This document shows, piece after piece, positions 11,595 to 21,889 of a stretch of 64,000 nucleotides of DNA. Made by a program: the position numbers and the translations under genes. Each line of letters begins with the position of its first letter. Position 1 is the stretch's first letter. Under the pieces are notes generated by a model, which worked only from the letters and a program-made list of their open reading frames with translations, made no database searches and was not told where the DNA came from. Source of the DNA: Limnanthes douglasii subsp. nivea (Eukaryota > Streptophyta > Magnoliopsida > Brassicales > Limnanthaceae). The stretch lies in assembly GCA_036936605.1 (NCBI GenBank), contig JAUPFV010000005.1, forward strand, positions 58,920,742 through 58,984,741, in the 5' to 3' direction.

Positions 11595-13211
11595 AACGAA
11601 GGGGCGACTCAATGATCCCAAGTTTGTCCCGGAGGAAGGAAAAGCGGTGGTGAGTGAGGGGCTTTGTGAGACAGTCAGCGAGTTATTCGTGAGAGGGGAC
11701 GAATCGAACTTGAAGAGAGCCCTGCAGAACTTGGTCACGGATGAAGTGGATATCGAGTTCGATATGCTTCGTCCTCGCATGGAAGACGGGGTTACAGGAA
11801 AGAGAACTCGCCCCTAAGTTGTCACACCAGATGACTGAGGGAGGCGTGACTGGGAATTCGATTTCAGTGAGGATAGAACGCAACTAAATCAGTTCTGCCG
11901 ACAAATTCGCCAAAGCCCTATATTCAGATTAAGTCGAGGATCGAGCAACTACATTTTGCTTCTTGGAGGACCACGAAACCAGAGAGTCTCCAAGGTAAAC
12001 ACAATACGCACTAACACTTCTTCTATCATCTGGGGAAGACGCCCAATCGGCATCAGAGAAACCCTGGAGTTGAAGATTACAACTGGGTTTGATATGAAGA
12101 CCAACCCAGCTAGATCCAGATAAGTAACGAAGCACCCTCTTTAGACTTTGTAGATGTAGAGTAGTATGTGCCTGCTGATATTAGCATAACTTATTGACAG
12201 CAAATGCAATATCAGGTCGGGTGTGTGTTAAATACTGTAAAGTACCTAATAAACTTCTGTATGGTGTAGGATTAGCAAGAGGAGTCCCTGAGGTGCTTGA
12301 AAGGTAGACACCAGCAACAATGGGAGTTGGACATGGCTTAGCCTGAGAGAGCCCCTGCGAAATCACTAAGTTTTTAATATACTGATGCTGAGTTAGATAA
12401 ATACATGTGGGGTCACGATGAACCTCTATTCCAAGGAATAGATGGAGTGGCCCCATGTCTTTAAGTGAGAACATAGCATTAAGATTGTGAACAAAACCCT
12501 GCAAACACTCTGTTTGTGTGCCTGTGACAAGAATGTCATCAACGTAGACCAAAATTAGAATCACAGTAGCTTTAGAGATGAAATAGAACAGAGAACAGTC
12601 AGCCCGAGAATTTTTGAAGCCCCACTGTAGTAATGTATCTTTCAACCTAGAATATCAGGCTCTTGGAGCCTGTTTGAGACCATACAGGGCCTTGTAGAGC
12701 TTGCACACATGTGTAGGCTGTGCAGGATCCTGAAACCCCTCTGGTTGAGCCATATATACATCCTCAGTAAGAAAACCATTTGGGAATGCATTGTTAATGT
12801 CTAGCTGTCTGACCTCCCATTCTTTAGACACTGCCAAAGTAAGAACAAGTCTGACTGTAGATGGTTTGATCACAGGACTGAATGTTTCTGAGAAATCAAT
12901 GCCAGGGTTTGATGAAACCCCTTGGCAACAAGTCTGGCCTTGTACCTCTGAACAGAACCATCCATGTGATGTTTCACTTTGTAAACCCATTTACAACCTA
13001 CAACATTCAGATTAGGATTCCACGGAACCAAAGACCAAGTATTATTAGATATAAGAGCCTGATATTCAGCCTCCATAGCAGTGACCCAGTATGGACTAAG
13101 AACAGCCTTAGAATAAGTAGTATGTTCCATGGTAGATAGGTCAGTAGTAGTTAAGGAGCATACATAAGGGACTTTAGGTATACGAGTCGTATCTTGAGAT
13201 CTAGTTTGCAT
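11595..13211 (-). pseudogene. Copia reverse transcriptase and RNase H (broken)
   Basis: Minus-strand pieces: 12870-13211 and 12655-12990 (reverse transcriptase fingers and palm, with WKVYKVK-like and [10 protein letters not shown] motifs, LDINNAF and [10 protein letters not shown]), 12181-12645 (active site LVYVDDILVTG, then FLGIEV), 11929-12135 (RNase H start, GFSDADWA and VSWSSKKQ), and 11683-11883 (CDNLGA and the ARTKHIELDIHFIRDQV block), running to about 11595. The YVDD active site is intact. A frameshift separates the two overlapping pieces near 12.9 kb, and single-base nonsense codons follow [11 protein letters not shown] (Trp to stop), VNKLC (Gln to stop), ARSST and FVPSHE. In a working copy this part makes cDNA and removes the RNA template. 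Confidence 0.9.
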
Positions 13212-13369
13212 ATGATGAGTGTGGGAAACAGACAGTTGTTTGAGAGAAGGATCAAGTGAAGAAAATGGCAGACAGATAGAGATTTTAGGATTAGAAGAAT
13301 AGTCAAGGTTTAGTGCAGTGTTTGAGGCATGTTTGTGAGTAGATAAACTAGGACTAAAGGTGTTAGTAT

Positions 13370-13662
13370 TGATAAGGAAAGATATTTTACGAGGACCTAA
13401 ATGTAATTAGTAAGGACTAAATTGATAAGTTCTACAAATATAAGGTAAGATTAAGTTTTTATAGGAGATATAGGGACTAAGTTGTAAATATTCACTTATG
13501 TAACCGCTCTTGCAACTGATTCACCTGGCCTATTTATAGAGGCTGGGGAAGACGGTTACACTCATGAAATAATCAGAAGCACAGTACTATTTTCACCACT
13601 AAAAACTCTCTCTGTGAAGATTTATGTTCTTGATTCTATCAATCCAACTTTAATTCATACCA
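13370..13662 (+). mobile_element. Solo-LTR-like insertion with AGTAT target duplication
   Basis: A 293-bp non-coding block interrupts the copia polyprotein. It is flanked by AGTAT on both sides (13365-13369, 13663-13667), starts TG and ends CA. It contains a TATA-like stretch (CTATTTATAGAGG near 13530) followed by transcribed-leader-like sequence in the plus direction. If the block and one AGTAT are ignored, the copia frame runs straight through the join, so this is a secondary insertion and not part of the copia element. Its structure fits a solo LTR; a MITE is less likely because the ends are not inverted repeats. Confidence 0.8.
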
Positions 13663-14985
13663 AGTATAGGGAGAATATTTTTTCTGAGTATGTGGTGAGA
13701 TAGGATTAGTGTGAGTGACAGGAACAGCACAAGTGTCAATACCAGGATTAGATGAATTTAGATCATTACCTTGTGAGGGAGACTGTTGTAGAGAACTGAC
13801 TTCATGAGAGACACCAAGAGGGGTAGTAGATGTAGAGGAGTTGTCATTAGTCACAAGCCCTGTAGGTAAACTAGGAAACCACAACTCTAGGGGGAAACTG
13901 TTAAGAGACTCGGATTGTGAACTGTGTAAGAAATCCTTTTTAAAAGGGAAATCTGCCTCATTGAAAACCACATTTCGAGATATATAGATTTTGCCCATAG
14001 AACTGAGATAAATGTAACTGTTGTGAGACTGAATAAACCCCAAAAAGACACACTTTGTAGTATGAAACTGAAATTTATGGGTCTGATATGACCTGAGACA
14101 AGGGAAACAGGCACATCCAAAAGTTTTCAGAACTAGGTAGTTTGGAACTTTGTGAAACAACAATTCATATGGTGATTTGTTAGACAAAATTGGTGTATGA
14201 AGTCTGTTTATAAGATAGAAAGCAGTTTCAAATGCTTGTACCCAAAACTTGTAGGGCAGACTGGCTTGTGCTAAGAGAGTCAGTCATGTCTCTACAAGAT
14301 GTCGATGTTTACGCTCAGCTCTGCCATTCTGAGGTGACGTATAAGGACAAGATTTTCTCAGAATAAAGCCCTGTTCTTGAGCCATAGTGGACAAGGGTAA
14401 GTATTTCCCTCCACCATCACACTGAACAACCTTTATAGATTTGTCAAATTGTTTCTCAACTAGATATTTGAACACTTTGAACACACCAACAACCTGACTT
14501 TTATGCTTGATAGGATAGAACCAAGTAAATCTAGTGTGGTCGTCTAGGAAAATAACATAATATTTGTGACTCTGAGTGGAAAGAATAGGAGAAGGACCCC
14601 ATACATCTATATGTATGAGGTCTAACACACTGTTAGCATAAGAGTGAGACACATGATAAGGTAGAACATGAGATTTACCAAGCTGACAAGCTTCACAAAA
14701 ACTACACTCATCTCTTAAAACAGAAGAAAGATTACAAATCTTAAGAATAGTGTTTAGAACGTGCTGTGATGGATGGCCAAGCTTCCTATGCCATCCATTT
14801 TTTAGGGAATTAGAAAGACCAGCAGACAAAGCAGTAGAAGAAAATACATCAGTGACTTGAGAACTAGGCTTTGTAAAGATAGAATGAGCCTCCAGTGCTT
14901 GTGACTTAGGAAAACTCTCCATTTTGTACAACCCATTCTCAGTAGTCCCTTTGAGAAGCACTGTCCCTGACACCTTGTCCTTCAC
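13639..14985 (-). pseudogene. Copia integrase (broken)
   Basis: 14284-14985 carries the pre-integrase zinc segment (WHRKLGHPSQHVL, then CEACQLGKSH) and the catalytic core: LIHIDVWGP with the first Asp, VVQCDGGGKY with the second Asp (GG where DRGGEF-like is usual), and SCPYTSPQNGRAERKHRH with the third acid. A Gly-to-stop change separates it from 13639-14187, the integrase C-terminal part (KSPYELLFHKVPNY, FGCACFP, KCVFLGF). The tail of this frame (13639-13662) is inserted DNA. Integrase would join the cDNA to the host chromosome. Confidence 0.9.
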
Positions 14986-15036
14986 AAGACAAAAACCATC
15001 ATGAAATTCAACAAATAACCTGTTATGATTAGTAAG

Positions 15037-15645
15037 TTATGAGACAGACAACAAATTCTTGTTTATTTTAGGTACATGTAGAACATTTTTTAGGGAAATA
15101 GGTGTTTTAGTGAAGGATTGCAAACTAGAGTTCCCAATATGTTGTATTGTGAACCTGTGACCACTACCAACCATGATACCTTTGTTACCTGCATACTCAG
15201 TCTTCTGACTCAACACAACTGAATTTCCAGTTACATGGTGACTAGCACCAGAGTCAGCATACCAAGCAAAATCTCCAGTTGAGTCTTGAGTTGTTAGATA
15301 GGCAGCATGGTCTCCATCTCCTTTAGGTTGTTCTGATGAGGTAGATCCCATAACAGATGGATCATCTCTATAGTAACAAAATGGAGCTGAATGTCCATAC
15401 CTACTGCATATCTGGCAAGTAGGTTTATTTTGGGAGAAATGTATTCCTCTCCCTCTAAAGAAATTGTTCCTTCCTCTTCCATTGTTAGAGTAATTACTCA
15501 TTCCTCTATTGTTTCTGTAAGCACCCTTGTATTGTCCATAAGAACCTCTCTGGCTGTTGCTGTTGCCTTGTGATTTATATTCTGTCTTTTGAGTGAAGTT
15601 AGCAGAAGCTAAATTTAGATTAGAAACATTGTTTTGTAGACTCAA
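15037..15645 (-). pseudogene. Copia zinc knuckle and aspartic protease
   Basis: This frame of about 200 residues contains an RGG/asparagine-rich basic stretch, a CCHC zinc knuckle CQICSRYGHSAPFC, and the protease active site WYADSGASHHVTGN. It ends at LHVPKINKNLLSVS, where a Gln-to-stop change interrupts the link to integrase. The active-site Asp-Ser-Gly is intact. A second nonsense codon separates it from gag on the right. Confidence 0.9.
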
Positions 15646-15741
15646 AAGCTGATCTAGTCTGCTCTCAAATGTGAGTAGACTAGTTTGTAGATCTAGCCAA
15701 CCAACTGACTCCTTATCTGCTAGACTAACAACAATAGGAGT

Positions 15742-16335
15742 GTACTAAGAGTCCAAACCAGAAAGGACTTGAGTCACAAGATCATCAACAGACACACCAC
15801 AACCAACCAACACAAGATTATCAGCTATACTCTTCATTTTACTTAGATAATCATTCATGCTAGAGGTACCTTTACGTGTCCTCTGAAACTCTGACTTGTA
15901 GTAAGTGATTCTGGCTCTTGTTTGTGAGCCAGAAAGCTTGCTAGCAGCATCCCATAACTCCTTAAAAGTACCTTCTTGCATAAGTTGAGTAGCCATCTCA
16001 GAAGTCATAGTAGAATACAGCCATCCAAGTAGAAGCTGATCCTTAGCGATCCAGTCTTCATAGTCAGTATTTTCAACCATGTTTCCTTCAGAATCATTAG
16101 TAAACTTAGGAGGACAAGGCTTGTCCCCTGTGATGAAACCTCCTAGTTTGTTCCCTTTGACAATAGGTAGAACCATTGTTCTTCATAGTAGACAATTATT
16201 TCTGTCAAGTCTGATTTGATTGTTGTTGTTGTTGATTGTTTGCAGGTGAACATTCTTGGTTGCAGTGGAGAAGCAGCCAGGAAGAACTGAGCCTAGCGAC
16301 TCATTGCTTAGCGTAGGTGAATCAGGATTCGCCAT
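15742..16335 (-). pseudogene. Copia gag (broken)
   Basis: The likely start is the ATG at 16335-16333 on the minus strand, 15 bases inside the primer-binding site; the frame then meets one nonsense codon before the ATG at 16176. The downstream 143 residues show the copia gag pattern (WIAKDQLLLGWLYSTM, ELWDAASKLSGSQTRAR, then FQRTRKGTSSMNDYL--MK-IADNL). It stops at a Glu-to-stop change at about 15742 before the zinc knuckle. Gag would form the cytoplasmic particle. Confidence 0.88.
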
Positions 16336-16349
16336 TGAAGGCCTTGGAT

Positions 16350-16361
16350 GCTCTGATACCA
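16350..16361 (-). promoter_or_regulatory. Primer-binding site, tRNA-iMet
   Basis: GCTCTGATACCA on the plus strand is the exact complement of TGGTATCAGAGC, the standard plant copia primer-binding site. It lies 3 bases left of the 5' LTR. Confidence 0.95.
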
Positions 16362-16364
16362 AGT

Positions 16365-16842
16365 TGAAGATTGAAGAAGAGAGAAGAAAATGATTTAAAA
16401 TTGTATAACTGATTCTCTTAATTGAATTGTAACAAATAGTAAAGTTTTTATAGTAGCAGTAGGAATCTAATTGGTTAGGCCGTTTTGCCAGCTAGTGTAG
16501 TTTGTTACAAAGATTGTTACACCCTCTAATTTATTCAATAGGTAGTTTAATACGAGTAACTAGTCCACAACAACATCATAACGTGTGATGTAGTTCATAG
16601 GCTTTGCTGGACTCGACATGGGCCTGTGTGAATAGCTAGACCGACCCGATTGGAGGCCCAAACCATTAATACCCTTGAAACCAGTTCGACACAGATGAGG
16701 GTTGTCTGAAGAAACCCTAAAACACCTTCTCTCTTTTGTATCTCTTGTACACACCTAAAATCCAGCAACCATGAAAGATCAGCTTGAAGTTTCAAGCAAC
16801 TCAATGTTGCCTTGAAATTTCACCGGTCACATATTCTTTACA
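16365..16842 (-). repeat. 5' LTR of copia element
   Basis: 478 bp, about 96% identical to the left LTR by hand count (17 substitutions, no indels). Confidence 0.95.
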
Positions 16843-16847
16843 ATGAA

Positions 16848-19639
16848 CTCGGCTGATTCTTTTTCAGATGTGCTAACCCTATCATAGGATCGAAATATTT
16901 TGATAATAATTAGATTTGCGTCGTGGCCTATTGAGGAAATTATAATCCAATTATTTTATTAGAGACTCTTAACCATATATTTTAAGTTGCTGGGCCATAA
17001 TACTAATATAATCCCATTGAAAGTTCAAAATCATTTTAATAGACGGACTAATATTAACAGATGATTTACATCCAACAGCCAAATTTCAACAATCTCGCCT
17101 TAGCAAATTAAGCAATAGATTTTCACCTTCTTTTAAGATTATTTTGACATGCAAACAAAGTAAACATAGATCAGGTTGTTTTCTTACTTAACCAATCTCA
17201 AGAAAATTAATCACATCTGTTAACTTATAATGTTTTAGCTTGTTAAATTAAACAAGAATTTGATGAAACGAACTTGAGTAGCTTATGCTTGCCCTAATCT
17301 GTATAAACAAAGAGGAATATACATATGAACTAGAGTAGTACATGCTTGCTCTAATTTGGATATATAACTAATCTCATAAATTTGGACATATAACTACTCT
17401 TTTGTATTGACCCGCCTTCACAAACAAAATCAATATCTCCTGCTCTACTTCATCTTTTTCTATTTCTTTCTTGTAAGTTTGATTAATCCAAGTATGAAAC
17501 GAAAATCTGTCATTAAAGTTTCGAAGTTGCTTCTAGAGAGATTCTTCAAACGAATTTGTCAACTCTAAAACGATCTAAAATGTTTGTTTACTCGATATGA
17601 CATGCAAAATTTGTTTATAGTTGAATACTAGCAGGATTATTTGAACGAGGGCGCCGCGATGTTTCTTGTACGACTAGATATATTTGGTCACCATATTAAA
17701 CAAAATATCTGCGTGATAGAGATACGCATATATTTTAACGATATGAGTCATATTTAGACGCAAAAAGTCATACGTGAGTCCAAAGAACCGCAGTATTTTT
17801 ATTAGAAATCATAAGAAGTGATTAACAAGCTTGTTCTTACAACAGACAGCTATCTAATTACTTTTTCATTGATTCATGCTCTTGGCTTCAAATAGGATTT
17901 AAACAGCTTCTTAGAAAGAGATGTTTAGCACACCTCATTTATTTCAGGAAACAAGTCATATATGTTCAAGTTAGTATTGTGGATCAAAATAAGGCAGGCG
18001 TGGTAGATTAACTAAGTTATGTCTTTTTACGCTTTTACGTAAAAGCTTACCCTAGATCAATCAATGTTATTTCATCATGTACAGTCCAAACATGATCATC
18101 TTTATCGAAAAAAAGAGAAAAAGATTAGATTAAAAATGAACTTATGAACCATTTATTTATGGCCTTCTTATTCTTATGTCCGATGTTTTTACTTGCAAGA
18201 AACCGAATCAATCATAGTACAAATCATAAGTTTAGTTGAAGTCCAACTTTCTAGTGCTATTTATACGTTAGACTCGGCGGATCAGTTGTCACAAAAACAT
18301 AACCATGAACGTTTAATGTAGTTCTTGGAGTCAAATGCGTGTAGCTTATACACATCGTTGGTTCCGACAACTTCTTTTGGGATGCAACATGTTAAGATCC
18401 AATGAGTAACATCGACCAAAAAATGTAACAATTCATACTACTATATATATTCTATGATGACATTTATATATGTGAATTATTGGATATATAACATTCTGTA
18501 CTTCATTTGCACCTATTTTTGAGTTATAAAGTATATATAATCTAGATCGTACAACTTCAACTAGTATGTGAGTCTCATCAAGATATATATCTTATTAACA
18601 AGTGATTCTTTCTAATTGGTTCTATTATTACTTTTCACATTTCAAAACCCTTCTCCTTTGAAATTTTCAGCTGTTGATCTTGTCTGGTCAATGATAGAAG
18701 GCTGGCTCAACAATCTTGAGAGAGTCGCTTAATACTCATTAGGTTTGATTGTGAAATCATTAAGTTTTTATTGTTATCTTAATACTCATCATCTATAATC
18801 TAACCTAACCTTCTTGAATGTGAAATCTCAGCAATATTACCTATTGTGTTACCTTTCAAAAATTGCAAGTAAACGTTTTGGTTAAAAAATATAAACATAT
18901 TGGAGGCTTGTCCATCACGAGTCAGATTATGAAACGATGGTCAGTAATTTGTGTAAGAAGATTATACCATTCCATATAAGAATAATAAGATCAAGGGTGG
19001 GTGTGGTGACGAAGACACTTGAGAAATTTCCATGCATTGAAGTGTTTGATAAGTTAGAAGAAGATCGTGTGGTGCTGAGTAGTTAGTGTTAGATCTTAGT
19101 AATTTTTAATCGAGATATTGTAGCAATGGAGACCCTTTTTCACTTTTATATCAAGTACGGTAACTGATTTTTTTTTGTACACTTGTTTACCTTTTCAAAC
19201 TACACCTATAATGTCATTTTATTGTTTTAATCGGATACCAAATCTAAGATGCTACCGCGTACATAGGGAACAGTCACCAGTTCAACGAAAATGTAATTGA
19301 TTCAAGTTCATCTTAGCAATTACCAACAAGAATGGAAGTTAATATTTAGTTCTTTTTGTCGCGTTTGGGAATATAAATAAATGAATTACGACAAATGTAT
19401 TGCTAAAGGACATAAGAATGGAGCGGTCATCAAACATGTATAGCTAGAAACGGTAGGATTCTCTCAAGATAGATATGTGGCCAAGACTTAGGTATAACTA
19501 CGCTTGCTGAAATTTAAAGGCGAGTTTGGTCGACCACATACATGTTGTTTTCTACTGAGCTGAAGACATGACTGATGGTGTAGGTACTAAGTCGATGCCT
19601 CTAAACTGAAGCTATCGAGACTCTCGAGTGCCTTCTCGC
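16848..19639. other. Unassigned AT-rich DNA
   Basis: No gene is recognised. A plus-strand open stretch around 18.93-19.09 kb and a splice-acceptor-like TTTTCAG at about 18664 followed by about 20 open codons could be gene debris, but neither matches a family I know. TA-rich runs occur near 18440-18470. Confidence 0.4.
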
Positions 19640-20391
19640 CGGATGCTTCAAATGGTGTAAGGTTTAAGTTTTAAATTGAATTGGGCTTCTTCTACTTTTC
19701 TACTTGCTAGATGTCTTATTTATTTGGACTTATTATTCATGTCTTCCTATATGATTCCATTTCCTATTAATTAAATTTCATATTAATTGGGTATCCTATC
19801 TTAATTAGGTTTCATAGTAATTTGGATTTTCATGTTTATGATGTTTCATATTTAAAAGGATTAAGACATAAAAGACATAATTATGGTCGTTGATTAATGA
19901 AATTTAGTTTAGAGCATCTGTTGAAGAATTAAGGTTTTATCTAACTCTATAAATAGAAGAAGATACACAATGTTAGGATTTATGATGTGATAAGAGTGAC
20001 GTGCGTGACAAATATTCTAAGTGAGATAAAGTTATAGGTAATATGAGCAAGAAGTGACATAAAGTTATAGGTATTCTAAGCGAGAAGTGAGATGAGAGAT
20101 AATGATTGAATAAAAAGTTCTGTGAATCATGTTATCTTTGTAACAAAGAATGATTGAGCCCTTTATGTTTGAAAGTCTTTCTGTAATCTACTTATTTAAT
20201 AAAAGAGTGTATGTTGCATGTAGATGTATGATTTTTTCACAATCTGAACCACGTTAAATCTGTCCCATGTGTTTGGTTTTACATTACACTTCATTTTATT
20301 TGTGATTAATCTCAAATAGGTTAAATGTTCTTCTTAAGAGGATCAATAACGTACCTTGGTTCTTGCCTTTGGAAGATCGACTTTCCTAGCA
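19640..20391 (+). repeat. 5' LTR of nested copia host element
   Basis: The part from about 20104 to 20391 aligns with 34921-35203. Shared blocks include AGTTCTGTGAATCA, TTAATAAAAGAGTGT and GAAGATCGACTT. A TATA-like CTATAAATAG lies at 19947-19956 and would serve as the LTR promoter. The left limit is a guess. Confidence 0.65.
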
Positions 20392-20429
20392 AGTGGTGGG
20401 GTAAGTGTGGAGAAATTGTGAAGTAGATT

Positions 20430-21135
20430 GATTGTCGAGCTAAAGGTTGGAGAGAAGATCTTGCATGGAAACTGAAAGCCACAAAGATAAGTTCCATAGA
20501 AGCTTCACCTAGAAAACTTCGATGGATCGAATGACTTTAACCTTTGGAGAATTACGGTCAAGGCTTACCTAGTACATAAGAGATTGGTTGTTCCTATTAA
20601 TGATAAATCTACACAGGTTGATGTCGTGGTATTGTCTAAATCTTATAGTGCCTCATATTGAACTTGGTAAATGAGGTATTATGTAATGTATCTGAAGAGT
20701 CTAAGATGTTGGGAATATGAAATCGTCTGGAGGCGATTTACACGAGGAAGTCCTTAGTGAACATATCGTATATGAAAAAATATATTTACACGATGTCTAT
20801 GGATAGTATGACAGAAATCCAAAGGAACCTAGATAATTAAAACCAAATCATACTCAGCTTGAATATTGTTGGTATGAAGGTGGAGGAGAAAGACCAAGCA
20901 ATCATCCTTTACGACAAAGACTCTCTTGCAATGACCAAAGTCAAGAGAACCTTCTAAATATCTTCAGAGAAAGACTATTCTGAAGGGTGAATCTAAAGGA
21001 CATAAACTAAGTGTGAGGGGTCAGTTATGGAAGATAGATTGGGGAGATAACTATCGGTCAAAGTCCAAAGGGGTTAAGACGAGTTCTAAATTAATTTATT
21101 GAGTATGCAAGGATAAATTGCATAGCAGTAGGTGA
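20430..21135 (+). pseudogene. Copia gag remains
   Basis: Across frameshifts and stops the plus strand gives DKSTQVDVVVLSKSYSAS-like sequence (about 20.61 kb) and SLNIVGMKVEEKDQAIILYD (about 20.86-20.92 kb). The latter matches the LD-LE-IG--IEDEDKALILL block of Tork-type copia gag. The sequence is cut at 21135 by the gypsy insertion. Confidence 0.6.
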
Positions 21136-21448
21136 TGTGGTTAATTTCTGTCTGAGGGTAATTTTGTAAAGTGTTTTGGGAATTTAATGTTTAAAGTAGA
21201 GAGTAGTGAGATAATTAAGCTGTGCTAGCTGGAAATTCTAATTACCCTCATTAATGAAAGTGATTGCGGTATTTATACTTAATTAATGACCCATGGGCGT
21301 GTCGTGTCGGATTGTGGAGTTGGGTCAAGTTTAAGGACCCATCTAGCTTAGTCGCACTCCATTACGTTTGTCTTGTTCGTTTTTTTTATAATAGTGGTTA
21401 TGTTCAGATAAGAATAATATACAGTGTCTAAAATATCCGACCTCATCA
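21136..21448 (-). repeat. 3' LTR of gypsy element
   Basis: It shares most of its length with 33404-33757, for example TTAATGTTTAA, TTACCCTCATTAATGAAAGT and the AATATCC-ACCT-ATCA end. It is shorter than the right copy because of small deletions, including the stretch that reads AGCCCAAGATGTGAGGTG in the right LTR. TAAAGGGGCTAC on the element strand adjoins it as a purine tract. Confidence 0.85.
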
Positions 21449-21889
21449 GTAGCCCCTTTACGTCTTGCAAATAAGCTTTGGAAGAGCTAACCTTTGAGAA
21501 TCAAAATCACTTTTTTCCGATATGTTTCTGTATCTGAACCGCAGACTTTAACTTCTCTTGTTAAGAATCTCAAGAGTTATTCTGTTCGAAATTTGGTGGG
21601 ACTAATTTTACCGTTTAGAATTTCAAGATTTGTTTTAACATGGGACACGTGTCAGGCTCTTGTTTGACCTCTCAGTCGTTTTTCTCTTAGATTCTCGTAC
21701 CTATTAGGCTAGAAAGTTACCTAGGTTTTAACTCCCATACTTTATAGCCTTTAATCATTTCTTAGATCGTTCTACATTATCCTAGGTAACTCCCACTTTT
21801 CACTGTTATATATAAATCTCCTTCATTGTTTCATTGTCTTCACAAATTACAAGCATTTCTAGTGAGAGAAAGTGCAATATATTTTCCAA

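Larger units (their letters stand above)
11107..16842 (-). mobile_element. Ty1/copia LTR retrotransposon, minus strand, 5.7 kb
   Basis: The element is structurally complete: two 478-bp LTRs (11107-11584, 16365-16842) beginning TG and ending CA, a primer-binding site complementary to tRNA-iMet next to the right LTR, and a purine tract next to the left LTR. A gag-pol region of about 4.7 kb on the minus strand holds zinc knuckle, protease, integrase, reverse transcriptase and RNase H in copia order. By hand count the LTRs differ at about 17 of 478 positions, so it is a moderately recent insertion. It is inactive: in-frame nonsense codons, one frameshift and a 293-bp insertion break the polyprotein. 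The flanks do not give a clean 5-bp target duplication; ATGAA lies directly right of the element and also 3 bp away on the left. Confidence 0.95.

Noticed and set aside
11099..16847. ATGAA as target duplication of the copia element
   Set aside because: The left copy is three bases away from the LTR start, so it does not form a clean duplication; it could be chance in AT-rich DNA.
18660..19090. Possible gene debris (acceptor-like TTTTCAG followed by open codons; another open stretch ending near 19.08 kb)
   Set aside because: Too short, no recognisable family and no consistent exon chain.
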